Source of the DNA: Eubacterium_G segne
GTDB taxonomy: Bacteria; Bacillota; Clostridia; Lachnospirales; Lachnospiraceae
Direction: 5' to 3'
DNA length: 64,000 nt
Assembly (NCBI RefSeq): GCF_014287775.1
Contig: NZ_JACOOZ010000003.1
Coordinates: forward strand, 1-64,000
Shown: piece by piece, positions 54,641 to 62,936 of the stretch
Numbering within the stretch: position 1 is the first letter of the stretch
Layout of the letters: every line of letters begins with the position of its first letter
Made by a program: the position numbers and the translations under genes
The notes under the pieces: generated by a model
Databases searched by the model: none
Seen by the model: only the letters and a program-made list of their open reading frames with translations
Told to the model about the DNA's origin: nothing

Positions 54641-54932
54641 CTATATCAACCTTCCCGTTTTCGTCGTAAATATCGAACATTTCACCACAGTAGTCAAAAG
54701 TGTTTTTCTGCAATTCCTTGATTTTCTTTAAAGTCTTGCATGTATACACTTTCATTCCCTGATATTTACCTTCAATGCCTACAAACCCTCCACGATAAAA
54801 TCTTGAGAATTGTGGATGTTTATAAATTGCCCTATCCTCTATTATATACTTTCTTTCTGGAATAATGGTTCCGTCTGTTTTCTCAATCTGTGGGATTATC
54901 TGCTCATATGGTTCTTTTCTCAAATAATACAT
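54627..54932 (-). CDS. Phage protein of unknown function
   Basis: 101 residues from ATG 54932, behind AGGAGG. Contains a PERKYIIEDRAIYKHPQFSR segment and an acidic C-terminus. No membrane segment or recognised motif. Overlaps the next gene by 14 bases in the ligA unit. Confidence 0.65.
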   Translation of the reverse strand: MYYLRKEPYEQIIPQIEKTDGTIIPERKYIIEDRAIYKHPQFSRFYRGGFVGIEGKYQGMKVYTCKTLKKIKELQKNTFDYCGEMFDIYDENGKVDIDEES

Positions 54933-54962
54933 AACTTTCTCCTCCTTTTGAAATGAACATTT

Positions 54963-55598
54963 CTAACCTTCATACATAATTAATTCTTTAGCATAAGGTA
55001 ACGATTCAATCCATTTACAAAACGTATCAACCCATTCTTCTTTGAGTCTATGATGCCTGCGCTGAAAATACATATTACGCAGTTCTGCATAATTAGTATC
55101 CCAAGTTCTCATTTGTTCAAATCCTTCCATAAGAAGTCTCTTTGCTCTCACAAGAAGCCTGTTTTTATCCGTTGAATATGTTGGATTTTTATATTCCTGA
55201 CGCAAACTCTCTAACCTATTTACTACAGCACCAACAATATCTTCATCTTCTTCGCACCATACAAATAAATCTTTTGTGATTGGATTATCATTATTTAATA
55301 ACTTGTGCATAGTTGAACAACTGTTTTTTGTATTGAAATGATATGTATCAGCTTCGCTCCACCAGTATCTAGGCATATCTACATCAACAGATACATGGAT
55401 CATTCTCATAAACTTTGAATGTTCACCACCTGCCTTAATAAGATTCTGAGCAAGTTTCATATCAGACGCACCAATAACATAGTGATTATGCAAATTCCCA
55501 TTATAGAAACTATCAATTCTATCCCAGCTATTTTTCGGGTTTCTCATACCTCTTAATGCGTGTTCAAAACCCCAAATCTCAGTATTTTCAAATTTCAA
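54963..55598 (-). CDS. Conserved phage protein, distantly ThyX-like
   Basis: 211 residues from TTG at 55598 behind AGGAGG. Conserved-looking segments are GMRNPKNSWDR, KLAQNLIKAGGEHSKFMRMIHVSVDV (in part), RYWWSEADTY, CSTMHK, RNMYFQRRHHRL and FCKWIESLPY. Proteins of this type occur in many Firmicutes phages next to nucleotide genes. The layout (His/Arg-rich helices, a Ser-containing motif) recalls flavin-dependent thymidylate synthase ThyX, and no other thymidylate synthase is present beside the dUTPase, but the ThyX signature RHRxxSxNxxSxRY is not intact. Treat function as open. Confidence 0.6.
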   Translation of the reverse strand: MKFENTEIWGFEHALRGMRNPKNSWDRIDSFYNGNLHNHYVIGASDMKLAQNLIKAGGEHSKFMRMIHVSVDVDMPRYWWSEADTYHFNTKNSCSTMHKLLNNDNPITKDLFVWCEEDEDIVGAVVNRLESLRQEYKNPTYSTDKNRLLVRAKRLLMEGFEQMRTWDTNYAELRNMYFQRRHHRLKEEWVDTFCKWIESLPYAKELIMYEG

Positions 55599-55678
55599 AT
55601 TTAATATCCTCCTATTATTTTAAATTCCAATGAAAGTCCAATTTACTTGGAAATTTCATCTCAAATTTCGCCTTATTT

Positions 55679-55993
55679 TCAAAGTTTTTCTGACTTGAAT
55701 AACCAACAATAATCAACAAACCTGTCAAAATTCATCATTATTTGGTCATAAATATCAACCTTAATATCGTCTGCTCGTCCAGTCCAAGGTGATAAAATTA
55801 TTTCATATTCACACTTAGACCAAAAATAATACATCACTTCTCTTTTTAATTTTTCAGAGAAATCATCCTTATCTATTTTTTCTTTTAAAAGCACATCAAC
55901 TTCTTTTTTAAAACTTCCATGATTGAATATGTTCCATTTAATAATTTTTTGTGCATTGGAATCATGATAATAAACGTACCATTCTATAATAAT
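55679..55993 (-). CDS. Phage protein of unknown function, non-standard start
   Basis: About 104 residues. The strong AGGAGG site (minus strand 56001-55996) is followed by TG and then ATT, ATT, ATA codons in frame; a GTG at 55996 lies inside the ribosome site and cannot be the start. ATT at 55993 or, more likely by spacing, 55990 is the best start. The protein is rich in aromatic and acidic residues (EWYVYYHDSN, LSPWTGRADDIKVDIYDQI). The last pattern, with a Trp-Thr-Gly segment, recurs in phage proteins of unknown role. Confidence 0.6.
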   Translation of the reverse strand: MIIEWYVYYHDSNAQKIIKWNIFNHGSFKKEVDVLLKEKIDKDDFSEKLKREVMYYFWSKCEYEIILSPWTGRADDIKVDIYDQIMMNFDRFVDYCWLFKSEKL

Positions 55994-56010
55994 CACCTCC
56001 TGCTGATTAT

Positions 56011-56442
56011 TTATTCTCCATACTTTTCAAACAGTTCTGCCATAGTCATGTTGTTATATTTAGCAAGATCCACACAACAAGCACATATATTCTTAGCAGA
56101 AGAAACACCTAAACAGTTACAAAGATAATCAGTTAAATTTTCATACTTGTAACCTATTTTACTTGCATAAATTGGTGTATCCCATCCAATTATATATTTA
56201 CCATTTACTTTAAATTTTGTATCAGGGACACCAAGTACACTACCATCACATTGTCTCCACCATGCATCCTCGCCGGCTAATCTAACAAAGTTTTCTTCTG
56301 GCATATCGCACATATTTTTAAATAATTCTTCTGATACTTTCCACACTTCATAGTTTGTGCTTGCGTAAGTAATATCTGCGTATTTACCTGTAGGATCTAT
56401 CCTGCTGAAAAATTTATATAAATTGTTTCCTAAAATTTCCAT
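56011..56442 (-). CDS. Phage protein of unknown function
   Basis: 143 residues from ATG 56442 behind GGAGG. It starts MEILGNNLYKFFSRID and includes a Gly/Trp-rich segment (GEDAWWRQCDGSVLG) and CNCLGVSSAKNICACCVDL with clustered cysteines. No domain recognised. Single-strand unit with its neighbours, separated by short gaps. Confidence 0.65.
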   Translation of the reverse strand: MEILGNNLYKFFSRIDPTGKYADITYASTNYEVWKVSEELFKNMCDMPEENFVRLAGEDAWWRQCDGSVLGVPDTKFKVNGKYIIGWDTPIYASKIGYKYENLTDYLCNCLGVSSAKNICACCVDLAKYNNMTMAELFEKYGE

Positions 56443-56467
56443 TTATTCCTCCAAATTTCTAATATAT

Positions 56468-56764
56468 TTAAGACACCTCAAATCTACCACAGGTCTTTCT
56501 ACCCGGAATCCATGCTTTATCGCTCCGAACTGGCTCATAAATATTTTCAGGAAAATCGAATTCACAATAACCTCTATATCTACAATGCCTGCAACACTCT
56601 TCTTCATATTTTGATATTCTCTCTTGCTTCGACATATTGTCATATTCTTTTATCATGTATTCATATAACAAATCCGACATACGCTGCTTGTCTTCTTTTG
56701 CGTATAGATATTTTTCTTTATATCTTTGCAGTTCTTTTATTTCATTGAGAAATTCATCTAGCAT
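56468..56764 (-). CDS. Phage protein with cysteine cluster
   Basis: 98 residues from ATG 56764, behind AGGAGGT. The N-terminal two thirds are helical and charged. The C-terminal part has CCRHCRYRGYCEFDFPEN and a final GRKTCGRFEV, an arrangement of cysteines like a small zinc- or iron-sulfur-binding site in phage proteins of this kind. Function unknown. Confidence 0.65.
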   Translation of the reverse strand: MLDEFLNEIKELQRYKEKYLYAKEDKQRMSDLLYEYMIKEYDNMSKQERISKYEEECCRHCRYRGYCEFDFPENIYEPVRSDKAWIPGRKTCGRFEVS

Positions 56765-56826
56765 ATCCTACCTCCTAATTTTCGCAAGAAACTGTCGCTT
56801 CATATTACTGTATTATTTCCTGTTCT

Positions 56827-57390
56827 TTATAAAACTTCATCTACAATTCCATACTTAACTGCCTCATCAGAATGAACATAAAAATCTTTCTTCTTTTCAC
56901 GAATCTCCTTAATATCGTCTTTTGTGAGATTTGTTCTGTCGATTACATATTCTTCATTCTTTTTATTCAGCCAGTCCATTTCTTCTCTGTCTTCTACCAA
57001 ATCCTGATATTTACCACTTCTCCAACAACTCATTTGATGGTACATAAATGTTGAATGTTTATAGCAAAATCTTTTATGCCCTGCTAAGAAAATCTTAAAA
57101 GCTGCACTCATTGCATATCCTGTACAATATGTATAGATTGGAGTTTTACTGTTTAGAACAATATCAATTAATCCCCACATATCATAAACAGATCCACCAT
57201 ACGAGTTGATGTATAGTTTAATTGGCTCACGTTTATAATCTTTCTCTTTCTCATCCTTCTCATCATCTTCTCGAATCTGATATAAAATATCCCACATCAA
57301 TTTACCAATAGATTCATTATCTACATTATCTGATAAATAAAATGTCTTTTTATTAGTATTTGTATATGTATTGTCTCTTGTTGAACTCAT
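56827..57390 (-). CDS. ClpP-family protease
   Basis: 187 residues. ClpP/crotonase fold with INSYGGSVYDMWGLID, the nucleophile serine in GYAMSAAFKIFLAG and the histidine in STFMYHQM; the third residue is expected in the EKKDFYVHSDEA segment. Phages use such proteases for capsid maturation, but here the gene lies among replication genes rather than next to a portal gene, so a role in regulating host or phage proteins is possible. ATG at 57390 has an AAGGAG site. Confidence 0.85.
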   Translation of the reverse strand: MSSTRDNTYTNTNKKTFYLSDNVDNESIGKLMWDILYQIREDDEKDEKEKDYKREPIKLYINSYGGSVYDMWGLIDIVLNSKTPIYTYCTGYAMSAAFKIFLAGHKRFCYKHSTFMYHQMSCWRSGKYQDLVEDREEMDWLNKKNEEYVIDRTNLTKDDIKEIREKKKDFYVHSDEAVKYGIVDEVL

Positions 57391-57408
57391 AAAGTATTCT
57401 CCTTATAT

Positions 57409-57795
57409 TTAATTCTCTGTTTCAAATCCAACTTGTATATATCTATCTAATTCAGATTTAGCATTTTCATTCAATAATTGTTTTTCATCAACCAATATAA
57501 TTGTTCCTGGCTGTACCCTCCCTTTCAACTGACTTGGTGTAAGTACAATTGGATTGAATTTTAAGTGCATTTTATATGCATAATCTGCCATGCTTCCCAT
57601 CGGTTCAATAACAGGAATTTTATATTTACCACTAATCTTCATCAGATTATATGTTTTGCCGATCCCTCTACTATTAAAACCATATAATTGTTTAATGTGT
57701 GTTTGTCGTTTCTTTACATAATATTTCAGCTCATGATATAATGCTTTTGATTTTAATAAATATGACCAGTGTTCTAATCGTTCATAAAATTTCAT
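57409..57795 (-). CDS. Small NTP-binding-like phage protein
   Basis: 128 residues. A glycine-rich loop, GFNSRGIGKTYNLM, looks like a relaxed P-loop, and IILVDEKQLL looks like a Walker B strand, so a small ATPase domain is plausible. It is shorter than usual AAA or packaging ATPases. The start ATG at 57795 lies 14 bases from its AAAGGAG site, longer than ideal. Function unknown. Confidence 0.6.
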   Translation of the reverse strand: MKFYERLEHWSYLLKSKALYHELKYYVKKRQTHIKQLYGFNSRGIGKTYNLMKISGKYKIPVIEPMGSMADYAYKMHLKFNPIVLTPSQLKGRVQPGTIILVDEKQLLNENAKSELDRYIQVGFETEN

Positions 57796-57965
57796 ATATG
57801 TAGTATCATCTCCTTTGTTATATACTATATATGGTAGTTGTGTGTTTATCTAACCACTATATATTGTGTTGATAACGGCATGAAATCCGTCTTTCCTTGA
57901 CTTTTTGAGTCTCCAAAACGCCCTATTTATGGGCATTTCAGAAATCCTCTACTGTATTATTCTCT
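57796..57965 (-). other. Non-coding gap with terminator-like hairpin
   Basis: Between the ERCC4 gene and the next gene. It has a GCCC-TATTTAT-GGGC hairpin at 57920-57934 followed by TTTT on the minus strand, and further down an imperfect AT-rich palindrome near 57830-57860 that may include the promoter of the downstream gene. No coding sequence seen. Confidence 0.55.
57915..57936 (-). terminator. Intrinsic terminator after the ERCC4 gene
   Basis: Four-pair GC stem GCCC/GGGC with a seven-base loop followed by GTTTT on the minus strand, 30 bases after the stop codon of the nuclease gene. Confidence 0.6.
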
Positions 57966-58514
57966 CTATCGAAGATAATTCTTTAAGAAATATTCAAAAT
58001 ACTCTCTGATAAACAGTCCTGAATATTGATTGTTTGGCATAAACATAATTGGAATATTATATTTAAACCAAAAGCTGTGTATTGATGCAATGAAAGATTT
58101 CCGATTATATTTTGTATCATAATTTCCTGTTGCAATATCTTCATAAGAAGCATTTTCAATTAACAGAACTTTTGTTTTAGGTGCAAGACATAATTCTTTT
58201 TCAAATCTATCACGCTCTTTTGTCAGATTACCACTTATCTCTTCAAGACTTGCTTTTCTCTCAATGACACATGAATTTGTAAAATACAAATCACGAAGTA
58301 TTCCAAGTTTTTCATTAGCTGGGATCATGAATGAATAATCACCATAGCTTAAAGCTTTCTTTTTATATTTAATTTCTTTTCTATCAAAATAATCCGTAAT
58401 GTGAGAATTGATTTTTTCTCTTGTATCAACAAGAATTACAATAGAAGATATTAGTTCTTCCATTTCCTTATCTGTGTACTTATATTTGTTAAATATCGTC
58501 TTCGTCCTCCTCAA
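57966..58514 (-). CDS. ERCC4-type nuclease
   Basis: About 180 residues. XPF/ERCC4 nuclease motifs: VDTREKINSHI, the LSYGDYSFM segment, then CVIERKASLEEI, where Asp, Asp and the Glu-Arg-Lys triad form the metal site. The TTG at 58514 is part of a ribosome-site-like GAGGAGG belonging to the end of dnaE, so the true start may be at ATA near 58499 or an ATG further in. It would cut branched or flap DNA during replication or recombination. It overlaps the dnaE stop. Confidence 0.82.
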   Translation of the reverse strand: MRRTKTIFNKYKYTDKEMEELISSIVILVDTREKINSHITDYFDRKEIKYKKKALSYGDYSFMIPANEKLGILRDLYFTNSCVIERKASLEEISGNLTKERDRFEKELCLAPKTKVLLIENASYEDIATGNYDTKYNRKSFIASIHSFWFKYNIPIMFMPNNQYSGLFIREYFEYFLKNYLR

Positions 58515-60522
58515 TATCGTTTTTTATTACAAATTTACTCAACCAAAATTCAAATTTATCAGGTACTTCTTTATAAATTTTCTTACCTGTAACTGGATTT
58601 ATTTCACCAGTTGGTTCTTTTTTATTCTTTTTTTCAAGGGAAATAATATATAGAATAGTACCTAAATCAAATGGATTTCGGTTATACTGACTTGTCCACA
58701 TTTTTACTTCTCGTGTTTTACCACTATAGATTTCAAAAAGATGGACATTTACAATAGATTTTTTAATATCAAGTTCAGAAACATAATATAGACGTTTACT
58801 TACTTTAGAATCCGAGTCACTGACAATACCAAGAACTTCTCTTTGATTATCAAGTCTTTCCTTTAAAGTTAATTCTCTATAAGGAATTTTAGAAATCAAT
58901 TCTTTAATAATTTGTTCAGAGTCAAGTTTATTAAATTGTTTGGCTGTCTCATTTCCATGTTTTATAAGTATATCAAATGGAATATTATTCTTTTCAGCTT
59001 TATCTTTGGAGATCTGCTTTGCACCATTTAACAAATCATATAATCTTGCAATCTCAAGTAAAGTATTTACATCACCATATTTCTTAAAATAATTGATTCT
59101 AATAAGTTTATTTACAATAGTCTTATTAATTGAATTTGAAAATAGTGCAGTTAATACATCAGTAAATGTTTTATACTTCGACTGTCCTAATTCATAAAGA
59201 GTATCAACAACCCCTTCACCAAAGCCTTTTACACTTGACAAATTTGGATATATTAATTTATTCTCTTCATTAATTGTCACTTTTCTATTATCTGCACCAA
59301 ATTCATAATCGCCTAGTTTATATCCCCAAAATTTAATTGCTTCTTTAACAAGAGCGTCTATCTTATCCTTTTTATTCTTTTCCTGATAATGATTGATTGC
59401 TACTTCATAAAATGTTTTAGTATGATGTGCTTTAAACCATGCTTGATAGGCAGAATCTCCACCCATTGAATAGGCATGTGGAGAATTAAATGCGTATGAT
59501 CCAGAAGACTCTATTACATTCCAAACATTATTAAAATTATCTGTCTTGCCGATTTCTGCTTTCCAACCTTCTATTAATCGTTCCTGTAATTCTTTTAACA
59601 TTTCAGGATGTAATTTATATTTCTTTTTTGAAATATTTTTAATAACTCCATATGTTTCAGCCATTTTCAATTCCAAGAATGACAATACTTTCATAATAGA
59701 TTCCTGATAAATCATGAAATGTGCAGTATCAAATAATAAATCATCAATCTTTTTTTCGCCTGTAGTATATGGTTCACGATTCAAGAATGTACTAAGTAAT
59801 GACGCAAAGCCTGGTCGAATTGCTGCAATGAAACTGCTTAACTCTGCTAGATTTTGCGGTTTATACTTCTTCACTCGATTAGTGGTCGCTTCTTTCTCAC
59901 ACTGATTGACACAACATGTAATACCATTTGCATAAATATCCCATGTTTTTTTATCACCATCAATCATATGTCTTAGTTCATCAAATGTCGGAACTTCCAT
60001 GCCAATGCTATGGAAGAATTTATATGTAAGATAAACACTATCTACAATAAGAAAATCCTCTTTTACATATCCGAATTCATCAAGATAACCACCTTCAATA
60101 GCTGCACATACTGTTCTTTTGCCAGTTGATTCAGACACGGCACTTATCAGCCCTACTTCTCTTCGTATATCACCATCAAAAATAAAATGTCCACAAGCAT
60201 GTACTTTTAAGTTAATAGTAATACCTTGATATTCATTACTTTGTTTGAATAAAGAGATATATTCTTCTGGTATGTAATCTTCAACATGAATATCCTCTTT
60301 TTCATCATCATCGGCATATTTCAAAGCTTTGTTATATTCATCAAGATATTTTGAAATCTGATTGGCATCTTCAGGTTTAACATCATTTGCACCTGCGTAT
60401 AACTGCCATGCTGCTTTTTCTTTTAATTTTTCTATTGCCATCAAAGGATAACAACCATGTTCACCAAGTAATTTCCTTGCTGCTTTAACAAATGGTTCTT
60501 GTGTGGCAACATTTAGGTCAAT
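58489..60522 (-). CDS. dnaE: DNA polymerase III alpha-like DnaE, exon 2
   Basis: 677 codons after the intron, starting IDLNVATQEPFVKAARKLLG. With exon 1 it rebuilds PDIDLN, the loop with the catalytic aspartates of C-family polymerases. It holds the remaining palm, fingers (SPHAYSMGGDSAYQAWFKAHHTK) and helix-hairpin-helix segment (LSSVKGFGEGVVDTLYELGQ) and a C-terminal OB-like domain. The apparent ATG at 60447 lies within the exon. Spliced total is about 1100 residues. Confidence 0.9.
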   Translation of the reverse strand: MDLNVATQEPFVKAARKLLGEHGCYPLMAIEKLKEKAAWQLYAGANDVKPEDANQISKYLDEYNKALKYADDDEKEDIHVEDYIPEEYISLFKQSNEYQGITINLKVHACGHFIFDGDIRREVGLISAVSESTGKRTVCAAIEGGYLDEFGYVKEDFLIVDSVYLTYKFFHSIGMEVPTFDELRHMIDGDKKTWDIYANGITCCVNQCEKEATTNRVKKYKPQNLAELSSFIAAIRPGFASLLSTFLNREPYTTGEKKIDDLLFDTAHFMIYQESIMKVLSFLELKMAETYGVIKNISKKKYKLHPEMLKELQERLIEGWKAEIGKTDNFNNVWNVIESSGSYAFNSPHAYSMGGDSAYQAWFKAHHTKTFYEVAINHYQEKNKKDKIDALVKEAIKFWGYKLGDYEFGADNRKVTINEENKLIYPNLSSVKGFGEGVVDTLYELGQSKYKTFTDVLTALFSNSINKTIVNKLIRINYFKKYGDVNTLLEIARLYDLLNGAKQISKDKAEKNNIPFDILIKHGNETAKQFNKLDSEQIIKELISKIPYRELTLKERLDNQREVLGIVSDSDSKVSKRLYYVSELDIKKSIVNVHLFEIYSGKTREVKMWTSQYNRNPFDLGTILYIISLEKKNKKEPTGEINPVTGKKIYKEVPDKFEFWLSKFVIKNDIEEDEDDI

Positions 60523-61666
60523 CCTTTATACCCTCGGTTTCCCGATATTTATTAGGGGAGTAGACTATACCATAATCGTTGATATCATCTCGGATTCCCA
60601 TTGGTAGTCGTTGCAAGCTTCCCATATTCTTTATGAACTTAGGGCTATCTCTCAGGATTATCCAATCCTTATTATTGTTACCATACCACTTTGATTAGAA
60701 GTGCCACATTTCGATTTCTCTAATGCTTGGTAAATAAGGCTTTAGAACTTCCCCTGATATTCTGGGTTTTCTATATATATCACTATATATAGCGACTTTA
60801 TAACAATACATATTTAACATCATTAACTAAAAATTCTTTTTGTTTTAAAAATTCATCTAATTCTCTCGTTGTTATTTTCAACAAAGGATATAATATTTTT
60901 TTCATTTCATATTTAAGATAAAATTTTTTATTTGTCAAATCAGCATAAATTTTCTTGCCTTTATAACATTCACATAAATATTCAAATTGATGTTCTTGTA
61001 AATATTTATATATTTCTTCATTATATAACGTAAAATGATAATTATTTGCAACATTTGCTTTATCTTTTAGACATCTACTTATTGAAGATTGATTTTTACA
61101 ACCACACGCCTTACATGTGTCCTTGATTGTATTATAAATTTGCAAATTTTCTACACAAATTATCTTCTTAGAATTTGGATTATTTTCATTTAAATATAAA
61201 CCTTTTTTCTTAGCTGATAAATTTTTCTTCATCTCATTTGTTCATCTATGACCATAATTAGGATTATTTTTACCAGATACTATTTTGCTTATCTTTTTCT
61301 TATATTCATCACTGGGCGTCCAATTTTTAATTCCACTTCCACCCTTTGTTAAATTAAAACCATTCTTGTATGTATCTAATTTTGTTATCCAATATATTTC
61401 TTTATCATCTAAGTCTTTTTGATTGCATTGTTCCAATATATAAAATTTAAAATTATCCAATCCATACTTATTATAACTGCGTTGTAAATATTTATTATCA
61501 TGTTCATTTCTTTTTAGTTCATTAATATGATGCCTCCATCGGTCTTCTATGTTTACACTTTGACCAATGTATTTTTTATTATTTATTATATTTTCTATAC
61601 AATATATTCCTGTAATTTACAATCTCCTTTCTTTGATGTATATAATATGTATTGTTTTTATTGCTA
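60523..61666 (-). ncRNA. Group I intron in dnaE (1144 nt) with homing endonuclease in P1 loop
   Basis: 5' site after GAT of PD, 3' site G before ATT. The exon CGAU pairs with GUCG in the intron (60796-60793), giving a U.G pair at the splice site. The same stem continues with AACAATACA (61656-61648) pairing with TGTATTGTT (60810-60802), so the endonuclease gene sits in the loop of P1. Core elements follow after that gene: the AATCCTGAGA form of the P3-P4/P6 joint, CGACTA and ATAGTCTA forming P7. Splicing restores PDIDLN. Confidence 0.92.
60798..61616 (-). pseudogene. GIY-YIG homing endonuclease, interrupted by in-frame TGA
   Basis: A frame of 273 codons begins at ATT (61616), seven bases after AAAGGAG, with no ATG, GTG or TTG nearby. 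It reads GIYCIENIINNKKYIGQS, the GIY-YIG motif, then RWRHH with the catalytic arginine, NYGHR, TGA, TNEMKKNL, and a C-terminal NUMOD/helix region (IYNTIKDTCKACGCKNQSSIS) that would bind the homing site. The TGA at 61244-61242 stands where relatives have tryptophan (HWTNE-type segment) and splits it into 124 and 148 codons. TGA is used as a true stop elsewhere in the element, so this is more likely a disabling mutation than recoding. Confidence 0.8.
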
Positions 61667-62935
61667 ATCGGGCATCTGACCTGCTAACACACGTTCCTTA
61701 GTTAAGAATCTTTCAGGATAAATTGGAATATCAGCATTGAATCTATCAACGGTTGTTAATCCTAAAAGTTTATTTGTAATGAATGAAGCCGCACTACCTC
61801 TTGATGTAGTTGTTAAAATACCACCTTCATTTTGGATTGCATCATCTACAATAGCTTTACTTGTCAAGAAATAATCAACAACCCCAGCTTCCATAACTTG
61901 TTTTGCTTCATATCTAATTCCATCTGCTTTTTCTTTAGACTTTTCCTTTTCTTTAGCATATGCTTTATTTAAAGTATTTTTGTAGATTTTACATTTTTCT
62001 TTATATGTTTTATTCTTATAAACACTGGGAATCTTAAATTTTCTATCAAGAACAATTTCTTCACATTCTGTCACAAAAACATTTGTATTCATAATTGCTC
62101 TATATATTTCTTCTCTGTTTAAAACACCTTGTTCTTCAAATCTTTTAATTACTGTTTGAGTGTCAGGATAATCAAGATACCATCCTTCCTCGTCAGGATA
62201 ATTAATATTCTTATATTTAAGAATCTGATCACGCTTGATTGAATTCTCATCTTTTACATAATGACTATCAAGACCACAAATAATCTGGATATTATGCTCT
62301 TTTGCAATTCTTAATATCTTTTTATTCAATTCCTTTTGTTTGTCTGTATTATGATACTGCACTTCTAAAAAGAAATTGTCACCAAAATATTTATGTACTT
62401 TTAACCATATATCTTCTGCATTCTCATAATTCCATCCAGCAACACAAGCAGATGTTACAATCACGTTATCTTTAGGAATATTAAATAGTAACTCCAAATC
62501 AATACGTGGCTTATAATAATATCCGTCTATATTAGCCATTGATAAAGCAAAATTAATATCTCCACGACCTTCAGCATTTTTAGCTGCAATAATCATATGG
62601 CAATTTGCTCTATCTTTCTCTTTCCTATCTTTTACCCAATAAACTTCAGAAGAATGAATATATTTCAGATGTTCACTCTCTGCGACCTTATATACTTGAA
62701 ACTGATTGCCTTGCGAACCATGTTCACCAGAATATAAACATTTTGCACCAAATTCATGAATTCTTTCTGCATATGCATTAATAGATTCAGCACAATCTGG
62801 TGTAGATGTATTACTAAAATCTTTATGACAATGATAGTTTTCAAGATATAGATTCTTTTCATATTCTTCTGGTGAATATGGAAATTTAAATGTAAGAGTA
62901 GGAATTATTTTTTTTATTAATTCAATGTCCGAAAT
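61667..62935 (-). CDS. dnaE: DNA polymerase III alpha-like DnaE, exon 1
   Basis: The N-terminal PHP domain is recognisable from YHCHKDFSN and VTSACVAGWNYEN, followed by the start of the palm with TTSRGSAASFI and the segment YPERFLTKERVLAGQMPD that ends at the splice site. The start is set at ATT 62935, nine bases after AAGGAGG; an ATG at 62962 lies upstream of that site and overlaps recJ. It would be the replicative polymerase of the element. Overlap or near abutment with recJ suggests co-translation. Confidence 0.9.
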
Positions 62936-62936
62936 A

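Noticed and set aside
61242..61244. UGA read as tryptophan in the element
   Set aside because: TGA ends other genes of the element, such as the dUTPase gene, so a general code change is unlikely.
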